Shown in pieces: positions 50,198 to 58,289 of a stretch of DNA of 64,000 bases. Below the pieces are notes generated by a model. The model made no database searches, was not told where the DNA came from, and worked only from the letters and a program-made list of their open reading frames with translations. How positions within the stretch are numbered: position 1 is the first letter of the stretch; each line of letters opens with the position of its first letter. Origin of the DNA: Streptomyces roseifaciens (GTDB lineage Bacteria; Actinomycetota; Actinomycetes; Streptomycetales; Streptomycetaceae). Made by a program: the position numbers and the translations under genes. Where the stretch lies: NCBI RefSeq assembly GCF_001445655.1, contig NZ_LNBE01000003.1, forward strand, positions 1,346,530 to 1,410,529, given 5' to 3'.

Positions 50198-51427
50198 ATG
50201 AACCGCTCTGTGAATAACCCTCAGAGCACCACGATGAACCGGCAGACCGGCCCGGAACGCCCGTACGACGTCGTGCTCTTCGGGGCGACGGGGTACGTCG
50301 GGGAGCTCACCGCCGAGTACCTGCTGGAGCACGCACCGGAAGGGTGCCGGTGGGCGCTCGCCGGGCGCAGCCGCGCCAAGCTGGAGAAGCTGCGGGACCG
50401 GCTGGCGGCGCTCGACTCCGTACGTGCGGCAGATGTGGCTCTGGTGACCGCGGATGCAAGCGACAAGGCCGCGATGCGCGCGCTGGCCGAGTCCGCGCAC
50501 GTCGTCGCCTCGACCGTCGGCCCGTACATCTGGTACGGCCAGGAACTGGTGGCCGCGTGCGCGGAAGCGGGCACCGACTACACGGACCTCACCGGAGAGC
50601 CGGAGTTCGTGGACCTGACGTACGTACGGCACGACGCGCAGGCCCGCAAGTCGGGCGCGCGCATCGTCCACGCGTGCGGCTTCGACTCGGTGCCGCACGA
50701 CCTCCTCGCGTACTTCACCGTGCAGCAGCTGCCGGAAGGGGTGCCGCTGACGGTCGACGGGTTCGTGCGCGCGTCGGGGATCATCTCCGGCGGCACACTG
50801 GCCTCGTCCCTGGCGATCGCCTCGCGACAGCGCCAGGCGAAGGCGGCGGCGGAGGAGCGGAGCCGGTACGAGCCGCAGCCGGCCGGGCGCCGGGTGCGGG
50901 CGCCGCTGGGGGCACCGCGGTTCAGCAAGGAGACGGGCATGTGGGCGCTGCCGCTGCCCACGCTCGACCCCCAGGTCGTACGCCGCTCGGCGGCCGCACT
51001 GGAGCGTTACGGGCCCGATTTCCGCTACCGCCACTACGCGTCGGTGAAGAGACTGCCCGTCGCCCTGGCCGGGCCGGTCGGTCTGGGGGTGGTGTGGGCG
51101 GCTGCGCAGGTGTCCCCCGTGCGGACGTGGCTGATGAGCCGCTACGAGCCGGGGAGGGGGCCCAGCGCGGAGCAGCGGGCGCGCGCCCGGTTCCGGGTGC
51201 GGGCCGTCGGCGAAGGGGGTGGCCGGCGCGTGTTCACCGAGGTCACGGGCGGTGACCCGGGCTACGGGGAGACGGCGAAGATACTGGCCGAAGCGTCTCT
51301 GTGCCTCGCCCTGGACGACCTGCCGACGACCGCCGGGCAGGTCACGACGGCTACGGCCATGGGCGATGCGCTGATCGGGCGGCTGCGGGACGCCGGCATG
51401 CCCTTCCGGGTCTGTCACGCCGACTGA
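50198..51427 (+). CDS. Saccharopine-dehydrogenase-like NAD(P)-binding reductase
   Basis: This 409-residue protein has the Rossmann motif V-V-L-F-G-A-T-G-Y-V-G near the N-terminus, then W-A-L-A-G-R-S-R-A-K-L-E and the family stretch H-A-C-G-F-D-S-V-P-H-D-L. This matches the trans-acting enoyl reductase/saccharopine dehydrogenase-like group, whose mycobacterial member acts on phenolphthiocerol-type lipids. ATG 50198 follows CCGGAGG. A lipid or polyketide substrate is likely but not shown. Confidence 0.9.
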   Translation: MNRSVNNPQSTTMNRQTGPERPYDVVLFGATGYVGELTAEYLLEHAPEGCRWALAGRSRAKLEKLRDRLAALDSVRAADVALVTADASDKAAMRALAESAHVVASTVGPYIWYGQELVAACAEAGTDYTDLTGEPEFVDLTYVRHDAQARKSGARIVHACGFDSVPHDLLAYFTVQQLPEGVPLTVDGFVRASGIISGGTLASSLAIASRQRQAKAAAEERSRYEPQPAGRRVRAPLGAPRFSKETGMWALPLPTLDPQVVRRSAAALERYGPDFRYRHYASVKRLPVALAGPVGLGVVWAAAQVSPVRTWLMSRYEPGRGPSAEQRARARFRVRAVGEGGGRRVFTEVTGGDPGYGETAKILAEASLCLALDDLPTTAGQVTTATAMGDALIGRLRDAGMPFRVCHAD

Positions 51428-51501
51428 CGAGGACGAGGCGCGCTCTTTCCACCGGCCCACCCCGCCGGCGGCCGTCAGGCGGCGGGCGGGGCAACGGGCG
51501 C

Positions 51502-51555
51502 GGTCAAGGTCAAGGCCAAGGCCAAGGCCAAGGCCAAGGCCAAGGCCAAGGTCAA
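51502..51555. repeat. Nine-unit hexamer array next to the bL37 gene
   Basis: GGTCAA x2, GGCCAA x6, GGTCAA x1, perfectly periodic and ending five bases before the bL37 stop codon. It is non-coding. Confidence 0.95.
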
Positions 51556-51559
51556 GAGG

Positions 51560-51637
51560 TCAGCACTGGGGCCGCTTGCCGTGGTTGGCCGCCTTGCTAC
51601 GGCGGGCCCTCTTCTTACGACGCCGCTTCGAGGACAT
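51560..51637 (-). CDS. Ribosomal protein bL37 (25 residues)
   Basis: This 25-residue peptide begins M-S-S-K-R-R-R-K-K-R-A-R-R and ends with A-A-N-H-G-K-R-P-Q-C. The highly basic body and the N-H-G-K-R-P ending match bL37, the tiny actinobacterial large-subunit protein first seen in mycobacterial ribosome structures. GGGAGAGGAG lies five bases before ATG 51637. It is far too short for ordinary gene callers. The terminal Cys is unusual and could be a metal ligand. This may be one of two copies in the genome. Confidence 0.85.
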   Translation of the reverse strand: MSSKRRRKKRARRSKAANHGKRPQC

Positions 51638-51722
51638 GCGGTCTCCTCTCCCGTAGATCTTCGACCAATTTATACCGTTCTGGTGTGATGTGCTTGGTGA
51701 GCGCAGTTGCCGGTGCCGGACC

Positions 51723-52406
51723 TCAGTAATCGAGGCCGGCGAACCAGTCGCCGCGGCCCTGCGGAGTCAGGTCGAGCAGGTGCCACACAGGGGCCAGGAG
51801 GTCGATGCCGCGCTGGTCGATGTCGTCGGCCATGCGGGGGTGGGCGGAGTAGAAATGGCGGATCGTGCCGTCACCGTCGCGCGTGAAGACGGAGACGGTG
51901 GAGTCCTGTACGCCATCCTTGTCCTCGCTGCCCAGGTCGTACTTGAACGTGCTGTCGCCGCAGCTCAGGAGCCGTAGCCCGTGCCAGCCGCGGTTGCGGG
52001 CGTGCTGCCGCAGGGCAGGCGGGTCGGCGGCCGCGGCGATGACGAAGTCGGCGTTGCGGGCGATGTGGCGGGCGATGCCGTTGAAGCCGTCGATCCACAG
52101 GGTGCACATCGAGCAGGGTTCGGTCTGCAGCTTGCCGTACATCAAGTGGTAGACGATCAACGGGCGGTCCGGGGCGGTGAACAGCCCGCTCAGGGTGACC
52201 TCGCCGACCGGTGTGTCACCGGCGTCCAGATCCGCGGGGCCTTCGACGAAGACGTAGTCGTCGACGGGCGGCCCTTGCGGGAGCGCCCGTCGCTGAGCCG
52301 CGACCTTCTCCCGATGGCGCATGAGCTCGATCTCGGCCAGGCGCAGCTCTTCGCGGGCGGCGAGGTAGTCCGCTGATTCCCCGGCCAGTCTGGTGTGCCG
52401 CAACAT
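51723..52406 (-). CDS. DUF899-family thioredoxin-like protein
   Basis: This 227-residue protein has Y-H-L-M-Y-G, T-E-P-C-S-M-C-T-L-W-I-D-G-F-N-G and the C-terminal H-F-Y-S-A-H-P, which are typical of DUF899. These proteins have a thioredoxin-like fold with a C-x-x-C pair at the active-site position. AGGAGG lies five bases before ATG 52406. Function unknown; probably redox. Confidence 0.9.
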   Translation of the reverse strand: MLRHTRLAGESADYLAAREELRLAEIELMRHREKVAAQRRALPQGPPVDDYVFVEGPADLDAGDTPVGEVTLSGLFTAPDRPLIVYHLMYGKLQTEPCSMCTLWIDGFNGIARHIARNADFVIAAAADPPALRQHARNRGWHGLRLLSCGDSTFKYDLGSEDKDGVQDSTVSVFTRDGDGTIRHFYSAHPRMADDIDQRGIDLLAPVWHLLDLTPQGRGDWFAGLDY

Positions 52407-52608
52407 CGCGTCCTCCTAGGGTGGCACCCCCCTGGGTCGTCGGCCCGGACCCCGGGCGCCCAACCCCCGCGTCCCCGAACCAGCGCTTCAAGTCTATGGC
52501 GGCTCCAAGGCTCGCCGACACTTGAGCAGGGCGTTCGGCTGGTGTGCTGACCTGCGACCCACCGGCCGGCCCTGAGAGCTCCGAGCTCAGCGCCTCGACG
52601 TCACGACG

Positions 52609-52785
52609 TCACGACTGGTCAGGCCGGCCGAGGCGTTCCGTAGGGCCGGCGAAGGACAGGAACGTGGTCCGGGTAGCGAGCAGCCAGGTGCCGTCCACCT
52701 TGCGGAACGTGTCTTCGTAGCGTCCCACTTGAGCCGGGGGCCGGGGCGGGACCATGCCCTCGGAGTAGCCGTCGACCCGGTACAT
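52609..52785 (-). pseudogene. NTF2/SnoaL-like domain, C-terminal remnant
   Basis: Only the last strands of the fold remain: Y-R-V-D-G-Y-S-E-G, then R-Y-E-D-T-F-R-K-V-D-G-T-W-L-L-A-T-R. Upstream the same frame enters the DUF5701 gene and carries no more of the domain, so the N-terminal half is lost. Confidence 0.6.
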
Positions 52786-52874
52786 GGCGCCCGGATCCCC
52801 GAGGTCGAGCCGGTGGACGAACCCTGGGTGACGCGCCCTTGGCGACGCGAAACGAAGCCGTCCTCCTGTGGAAC

Positions 52875-53531
52875 CTAGTGCCTTCGGCCCGCGGCGGAGG
52901 CGAAGCCGAGCCAGGTGTGGCGGTTGCCCCACCAGCACCAGCCGACCTTCGGGGCGTTGCGCCGCTCGCGGCCGTCCCGCCCGGTGCCGTTGCTGATCCA
53001 GATCGCCGGCGTACGGGCGTCCAGGGAACCGTTCGCCTTGCGCAGCCGGGAACCGATGGTCATGAAGCAGCGGTTGCGCTCCAGGACCGCCGGCTGCTGG
53101 AGCACCCAGTGGATTCCCTCGGTGAGCAACAGCGGGGTGCGGCCCTGCTCGGCGAGGGCAGGCAGCGCCTCCTCCGGGCTCCAGTTGGACATGTGGTCGC
53201 CACGGTCGACGTCGGTGACGAGGTAAAGAGGGGCGTCGGGCAGCTCCACGGTGCAGGGGCCGAAGTGGTCGACGTCGGGCATGTCGGTGACGACGAAGCC
53301 GGGCTTGCCGTCGTGTCGGAGCAGCGGTGCGAGGGCGGAGGCGGGGGCGCGGTCCGGGTGGACGGCGAGCAGGGCGCCGTCGGCTCCGCTCCCGGCGTCC
53401 GCGGCGAAGGCGCGCAGCTCGTCGGCGGGTATCCCCGCGAGCTCGTGCACCCCGAGCTCGATCAGGTGTTCCGCCTGGGCGGCGAGCGACGGGAGAGGGG
53501 TCACGGTGGCGGAGGACGAGATCTCGGGCAA
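52875..53531 (-). CDS. DUF5701-family protein
   Basis: This 218-residue protein has L-A-A-Q-A-E-H-L-I-E-L-G-V-H near the N-terminus, Y-L-V-T-D-V-D-R-G-D in the middle and G-W-C-W-W-G-N-R-H-T-W-L-G-F-A-S near the end; the whole pattern fits DUF5701. TTG 53531 is taken as start because GAGGAG lies four bases upstream. Function unknown. Confidence 0.85.
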   Translation of the reverse strand: MPEISSSATVTPLPSLAAQAEHLIELGVHELAGIPADELRAFAADAGSGADGALLAVHPDRAPASALAPLLRHDGKPGFVVTDMPDVDHFGPCTVELPDAPLYLVTDVDRGDHMSNWSPEEALPALAEQGRTPLLLTEGIHWVLQQPAVLERNRCFMTIGSRLRKANGSLDARTPAIWISNGTGRDGRERRNAPKVGWCWWGNRHTWLGFASAAGRRH

Positions 53532-53679
53532 GGCACTCCTCGGTTCGGGCCTACTGCAGGAGCAGTAGGCCCGAGCTCAAACGAGGAGGCCTGCCGGAAT
53601 GTTCCCGGCGCGGCGGTCCCGCGACGGGCGAAGCGCCCGGGACGGACTCCAGGAGCCCCTCGGTCCCTGGCACCGGCCC

Positions 53680-53830
53680 CGCCACCGGAGCCTCCGCCGT
53701 CCAGTTCCTCCCCGAAATCCAGCCCCGGGCGGGCCGCGTCGACGTCTTCCAGAGCACCGCTCCCTGGGTGCTCCCCAAACCGGACCACGCCCTCCCGCCG
53801 GCCGTCCACCGATTCCTGACCCAGGGCCGG
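53680..53830 (+). pseudogene. Fragment of a flavin-containing Baeyer-Villiger-type monooxygenase
   Basis: About 45 codons read T-G-A-S-A-V-Q-F-L-P-E-I-Q-P, V-F-Q-S-T-A-P-W-V-L-P-K-P-D-H, matching the second dinucleotide-binding region of FAD-dependent BVMOs (G-x-G-A-S-A-x-Q, F-Q-R-T-x-P-W-V). Nothing of the FAD-binding start or C-terminal half is present. It fills most of an otherwise gene-free stretch (53532-53943). Confidence 0.65.
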
Positions 53831-53943
53831 TCCGGTCACCAGGTCACCCACGCCTCGTGGAGCCCGGGAGCCCGTAGGCGGCGGTGGCGTCCGCTTCGGC
53901 CGCTTCGGCCGACGGGGCGGCACCGGACGCGGGCTCCGGTCCG

Positions 53944-54843
53944 TCAGTGTTCCGGGGAAGGGTCGGCAGCGGCGTCGACGTCGAGCAGGCGCTCCGTTTC
54001 GGTGACGACGATCGCGGGTTCGGCCGTGGGGACCATGTGGTCGGCCTGCTGTGCGAGGACGTGGCGGCCGCGTGGCGACTGCCGTGCCCGGTACGTATGG
54101 GAGGCGTTCACGGACTTGCGGGCCTGTGCGCTCATGCCGGGGGTGGGCCGGGTCGCGGAGATGACCGTGACGGGGATGTCGCCGAGTTTCGGCGGCTGGT
54201 CGAGCAGGGCGCGCAGGTCGGCCTCGACGGAGGCCTGTTCGGCGCCCATCGTGCGCACGGCCGCGACGGTGAAGGCCTCCGCGCGCATGTCGGCGGCGGC
54301 GTCGGGCGGCAGGGCGCTGGTGACCTTGCGGAAGAGGAAGCCGAACACCCCGAGGCGGGCGAGCAGCATGGATATGCGGTAGCGGTTCTTCTCCAACTTG
54401 CGGATGGAGGGCTCGAAGAGCAGCTCGCAGGCCTCGTCCGTGGGGTCGACCAGCACGAGACCTGCGATCCGCTCGGGCCGGGCTGCCGCGGCGACGCGCA
54501 CGATCAGGCCGCCCCAGCTGTGTCCCACCAGGATGAAGGGCCCCGGCCCGAGGTGGTCGAGCAGGTCGCTCAAGTCGTCGGCCAGCCGGGTGAGGTTGCG
54601 CCGGCCCGACGGGTCGGGGGCGCTGCGGCCGAGGCCGCTGCGGTCGTAGACCACCGTCCGGGCGGAGCCCGCCACGGCCTGCTGGACGGGCGCCCAGTAC
54701 GAGCGGGTCGCGGCCAGGCCTCCCTCGAACACCACGGTCGCGCCCCCGCCTCCTGCCGGCCCCGGCTGTTCCATGAAGAACAGCTCGCGGCCGTCACGGG
54801 TCCGTGCGGTGCCGGGTGTGCCCTGACTGTGCTGTCGCTGCAT
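53944..54843 (-). CDS. Alpha/beta-hydrolase with an iron-box promoter
   Basis: This 299-residue protein has the nucleophile in V-G-H-S-W-G-G-L, the acid in L-V-D-P-T-D and the His in Q-Q-A-D-H-M-V-P; the oxyanion region is V-F-E-G-G-L-A. ATG 54843 follows GAGGA at eight bases; a TTG at 54873 is an alternative. The DmdR/IdeR-like box 52 bp upstream suggests expression in iron limitation, so the enzyme might act on a siderophore, but family members have many substrates. Confidence 0.88.
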   Translation of the reverse strand: MQRQHSQGTPGTARTRDGRELFFMEQPGPAGGGGATVVFEGGLAATRSYWAPVQQAVAGSARTVVYDRSGLGRSAPDPSGRRNLTRLADDLSDLLDHLGPGPFILVGHSWGGLIVRVAAAARPERIAGLVLVDPTDEACELLFEPSIRKLEKNRYRISMLLARLGVFGFLFRKVTSALPPDAAADMRAEAFTVAAVRTMGAEQASVEADLRALLDQPPKLGDIPVTVISATRPTPGMSAQARKSVNASHTYRARQSPRGRHVLAQQADHMVPTAEPAIVVTETERLLDVDAAADPSPEH

Positions 54844-54894
54844 GGTGACCGTCCTCAGAAGCGGATCCGGCAAGCCGTTCGACCGAAGGTGGAG

Positions 54895-54913
54895 TTAGGT
54901 TAGCCTAAGTCTC
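54895..54913 (-). promoter_or_regulatory. Candidate DmdR/IdeR iron box
   Basis: TTAGGTTAGCCTAA matches the first 14 positions of the 19-bp iron-box consensus TTAGGTTAGSCTAACCTAA; the last five bases differ. It is placed upstream of the hydrolase start. Confidence 0.5.
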
Positions 54914-54980
54914 CGGCGGGGTGGTCGGAAGTCGCCTGACCCCGAGCCGAGTAGCCGCTGCCCCTGTAACGTCAACGCGC

Positions 54981-55028
54981 CCGCTATGTCAGCGTGTCCG
55001 CCATGTCAGCGTGTCCGCAACGTCAGTG
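54981..55028. repeat. 17-bp tandem repeat after the asparaginase gene
   Basis: Two copies of CCGCYATGTCAGCGTGT and a partial third run into the asparaginase stop codon. Confidence 0.85.
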
Positions 55029-56006
55029 GCCGTGCTCGGCGAATGCCGCGGCCACCTCGTCGCGCCCAGCCCCCGCCGTGAGCAGCAGCCGCAGCAGCAC
55101 CCTGGCCTTGTACGGGTCGAGCAGCCCGCCGTTGATCAGCCCGCGCCGCTGCAGGTCGGTCTCCCAGCCGGGCGCGGTGTAGGTGTGCCGCAACACCGGG
55201 CCGCTGCCCGTACGGGAGGTCAGGACGACCGGGATGCGGTCGGCGAGTGCACCCAGCACGGGCGCGAGGGAGGCGGGCACGTGCCCGACGCCGAAGCCCG
55301 CGACCACCAGGCCGCCGTACGTATCGGCCAGCCCTTCGAGTTGAGTCCCGTCGTCGTCGAGCGTGACGCAGTGCAGGGCCACGCGGGCGGCATCGAGCCG
55401 TGCTCTGTCGAACCCGGCCTGCAGGATGGCGGTACGGCGCGGCGGCGCGGCCAGGATCCGCACCTCGCCCTCGATGACGTGACCCGTCGGCCCGGCGTTC
55501 GGTGACGCGAACGTCGCCGTGCTCGTGCTGTGGGACTTGCGGACCCATCGCGCCGCGTGCACCTCGTCGTTGAAGGCGACCAGCGCGCCCAGCCCGCGCG
55601 CCGCGGGCGAGGCGGCGACGCGCGCGGCCGCGAGCACGTTGGCCGGCCCGTCGGCGCCGGCCATGCCCGGCTGCCGCATCGCGCCGGTCAGCACGAACGG
55701 CGCTTCGTGCCGCCAGACCAGATCGACGAGGAACGCGGTCTCCTCCAGCGTGTCGGTGCCTTGCGTGACGACGACACCGACCGCCCCTTCCGCCACGGCC
55801 CGCGAGGCGGCCTCGACGACGTCGAGCACCTGCGCAAAGGTCAGGCTCCCGCTCGGCACGGCATGAATGTCCTGCGCGTCCAGCGCCGCCCCGAGCCCGT
55901 CGAGCCCGGGCACGGCCGCGGTGATCTCGGCCCCGGTCAGTCGCTCACCCTTGGCGCGCCCGGACACCGAGATCGTGCCCCCGAGCGCGAACAGCGCGAT
56001 GTTCAC
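55023..56006 (-). CDS. L-asparaginase
   Basis: This 327-residue enzyme starts F-A-L-G-G-T-I-S with the first catalytic Thr, and V-V-T-Q-G-T-D-T-L-E-E-T-A-F carries the second Thr-Asp pair; R-Q-P-G-M-A-G-A-D-G-P-A-N is also conserved. GTG 56006 follows GGGGGG. Type I/II asparaginase deaminating asparagine to aspartate. No signal peptide is visible, so it is cytoplasmic. Confidence 0.93.
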   Translation of the reverse strand: MNIALFALGGTISVSGRAKGERLTGAEITAAVPGLDGLGAALDAQDIHAVPSGSLTFAQVLDVVEAASRAVAEGAVGVVVTQGTDTLEETAFLVDLVWRHEAPFVLTGAMRQPGMAGADGPANVLAAARVAASPAARGLGALVAFNDEVHAARWVRKSHSTSTATFASPNAGPTGHVIEGEVRILAAPPRRTAILQAGFDRARLDAARVALHCVTLDDDGTQLEGLADTYGGLVVAGFGVGHVPASLAPVLGALADRIPVVLTSRTGSGPVLRHTYTAPGWETDLQRRGLINGGLLDPYKARVLLRLLLTAGAGRDEVAAAFAEHGH

Positions 56007-56142
56007 GTTCCCCCCTCGTCACGGCCAACAGGCGCCAGACTACGTGCCCCTGTATCGGTGACAGGCGGCCGGGACCGGTGACCGGCGGCCGCGCCCCGGT
56101 CCTCGACTCCGCCGAGGACCGGCAAGCGAGCGGGGGTCTCCC

Positions 56143-56559
56143 TCAGCCCCTCGGCTGGGTGAACCGGATGCGGTTGCCGAACGGGTCGCGCAGGCCGCAG
56201 TCGGTTCCGTACGGGCGGTCCGTGGGTTCCTCGGTGAACTCGACACCCCTGGCCAGCAGCGTCTCGTACGTCTTGCGGCAGTCGTCCGTGGTGAAGATGA
56301 GCCAGCCGCCCATCGCACCCTTGGTCACCAGCTCGCGGACCTGCTGTGCCGTCTCCTCCGACATCGCCGGGGCACCCGGCTTCTCCAGCAGGATCTGGCG
56401 CTCCGGGTGGCCGGGGATGCGGACGGTCAGCCAGCGCATGAAGCCCATGTCGACGTCGGCGGCGACCTCCAGGCCGAGCTTGCCTACATAGAAGTCGAGG
56501 GCCTCGTCCTGGTCGAGAACGTATATCTGCGATTGCGTGATGGCGTTGAACATGTGCAT
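56143..56559 (-). CDS. VOC-family (glyoxalase/bleomycin-resistance) protein
   Basis: This 138-residue protein has two beta-alpha-beta-beta-beta halves: D-E-A-L-D-F-Y-V-G-K-L-G-L-E-V, then F-T-T-D-D-C-R-K-T-Y and the C-terminal F-G-N-R-I-R-F-T-Q. ATG 56559 (or 56553). It lies 82 bp downstream of an AraC-type gene on the same strand, a pairing common in streptomycetes. Substrate unknown. Confidence 0.9.
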   Translation of the reverse strand: MHMFNAITQSQIYVLDQDEALDFYVGKLGLEVAADVDMGFMRWLTVRIPGHPERQILLEKPGAPAMSEETAQQVRELVTKGAMGGWLIFTTDDCRKTYETLLARGVEFTEEPTDRPYGTDCGLRDPFGNRIRFTQPRG

Positions 56560-56640
56560 CACGCTACTGGGCGGTCCGGACGGAAACTTATCCAAAACTG
56601 CTCAGTCGATGCCGCTCAGCCGTCGCGGCCGGCCGGACCG

Positions 56641-57078
56641 TCAAGCGCTCGGCCGCGTCCACGCCATCGTGAAGCACGTCGGTACGCCTGCGGACACCGA
56701 TTCCTTGCGGTACGTCCTCGGTGACCGGCCGACGATGTCGCGGAAGGTACGGCTGAACGTCCCCGGGCTGCCGAAGCCGACCTCGAAGCAGATGTCCGTC
56801 ACGCTGCGGTCGGTCTCGCGCAGCAGGAACATCGCCCGCTCCACGCGCCGTCGCTGCAGGTAGCGGTGCGGCGTCTCGCCGAACGTGGCCCGGAACGTGC
56901 GCGTGAAGTGGGCCTCCGACACATGGGCGATCCGGGCCAGGGCCGGGACGTCCAGCGGCTGCGCGTAGGCCCGGTCCATGGCGTCCCGGGCCCTGAGCAT
57001 GCGGCGGTTGGAGTCTTCGGTGGCGGTGGCGGTGGCGGTGGCAGCAGCGGCAGCAGTGGCAGTGGCGGTGCGGTTCAC
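56641..57078 (-). CDS. AraC-type HTH protein with (Thr-Ala)n N-terminus
   Basis: This 145-residue protein consists of the double HTH only (L-A-R-I-A-H-V-S-E-A-H-F-T-R-T-F and V-G-F-G-S-P-G-T-F-S-R-T-F-R), preceded by about 20 residues of Thr/Ala repeats from the array at 57018-57071. There is no sensor domain. It probably regulates the downstream VOC gene. Confidence 0.9.
   Translation of the reverse strand: MNRTATATAAAAATATATATEDSNRRMLRARDAMDRAYAQPLDVPALARIAHVSEAHFTRTFRATFGETPHRYLQRRRVERAMFLLRETDRSVTDICFEVGFGSPGTFSRTFRDIVGRSPRTYRKESVSAGVPTCFTMAWTRPSA
57018..57071. repeat. GGTGGC/GGTGGCA array encoding Thr-Ala/Ala-Ala
   Basis: Degenerate hexamers form the N-terminus of the AraC protein, very similar in kind to the array inside the MFS gene at 25567-25640. 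Confidence 0.85.
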
Positions 57079-57111
57079 GGCGCCATCACATCACGGCCGC
57101 CTCAGGCCCGG

Positions 57112-57981
57112 TCACCCTTGAGGCCGCGCCTTCGGGGCCGGGCGCGGGCCCGCCATGGACTCGGCCTGCTGGACGAATTGCGGGAGCCACTCCTCGTAGG
57201 AGACGCCACGCGTGAACTCCAGTGCCATCTCCGCCTCCTTGCCGATCACCGTGTGGAGCGGGGTGGCGGGGTTCTCCACGGCGGCGACGATCGCCTCGGC
57301 GGCCTCGCGGCTGTCCCCGGCGCCCTCACCCATGCGGGAGAGGAAGCGCGCCAGCCAGGCCTCGTCCGCCGCGTACGGGTCGTCCTCGGAGGACACCCGC
57401 TTCGCGGCGTTCTCGTGGATCTGCGAGGCGAAGGCGCCCGGTTCGACGCACACCACGCGGATGCCGAACGGCTGCACCTCCGCCGACAGCGCCTCGCTCG
57501 CGGCCCCGAGTGCCACCTTGCTGGAGGTGTAGAACCCGCCGTACGGCACCGCCCAGATCCGGGCCGCCAGGGAACTGACGTTGACGATCACACCGTTGCC
57601 ACGGGCCCGCATGGCGGGAAGGACGGCGCGGATGGTGCGCAGCGCGCCCCAGTAGTTGGTCTCCATCACCGCGCGCGCCTGCTCGAAGGACGCGGCCTCG
57701 ACGGCGCTGGTGTAGTCGACGCCGGCGTTGTTCACGAGGACGTCGATAGCGCCGTGCCGTTCTTCGACCGTTCTCACGGCGGCGGTCACGGACGCGTCGT
57801 CGGTGACGTCGAGCGTCAGCACCTCGATGTCCAGCCCCTCGGCACGCGCGCGCTCGCGGAGCCCGTCCGCCTTGGCCGGATTCCGCATCGAGGCGTGGAC
57901 GCGGTCCCCCTTGCGCGCGAAGGCCAGCGCCGTCTCCAGGCCGATGCCGCTGCTGCAACCGGTGATGAGGACTGCCGCCAC
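57112..57981 (-). CDS. Short-chain dehydrogenase/reductase
   Basis: This 289-residue classical SDR has L-I-T-G-C-S-S-G-I-G-L-E for cofactor, N-N-A-G-V, the catalytic Ser in N-V-S-S-L-A and Y-x-x-x-K as Y-T-S-S-K-V. The long C-terminus (after F-A-S-Q-I-H-E-N-A) is of the type seen in retinol/oxo-acyl reductase relatives. GTG 57981. Substrate unknown. Confidence 0.92.
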   Translation of the reverse strand: MAAVLITGCSSGIGLETALAFARKGDRVHASMRNPAKADGLRERARAEGLDIEVLTLDVTDDASVTAAVRTVEERHGAIDVLVNNAGVDYTSAVEAASFEQARAVMETNYWGALRTIRAVLPAMRARGNGVIVNVSSLAARIWAVPYGGFYTSSKVALGAASEALSAEVQPFGIRVVCVEPGAFASQIHENAAKRVSSEDDPYAADEAWLARFLSRMGEGAGDSREAAEAIVAAVENPATPLHTVIGKEAEMALEFTRGVSYEEWLPQFVQQAESMAGPRPAPKARPQG

Positions 57982-58289
57982 GGCCGATCGCCTGCCTTCC
58001 GTTGATGACGCATCGATGACGCCGAGGTTCCGGATCCGTCGGCAGACTACGCGCCGCCCGGGGAAGGGCTGCAGCCCCTACACCCCCCTACCCCGGGAGC
58101 CGCAGGCCAGGGCGAGGGCGTGACCGAAGACACGTTCCTTCTTCAACGGGTCGCCTGGAAACGCCGCCCCGGATTCCGATAGACCGGCTTCCGGAATCTC
58201 CAACTGTCCTCGTGCCGAGGTGAGTTGGATCGCTCGAAGCTCGGCGCGCGGTAGCGCGCCACTCGACCGTACGGGAGAGTCATAGAGAC
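57982..58289. other. Divergent promoter region
   Basis: 308 bp without a gene. It contains GGGCTGCAGCCC, a 12-bp palindrome near 58065. It must hold the promoters of the SDR and the CdtB-like gene. Confidence 0.45.
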
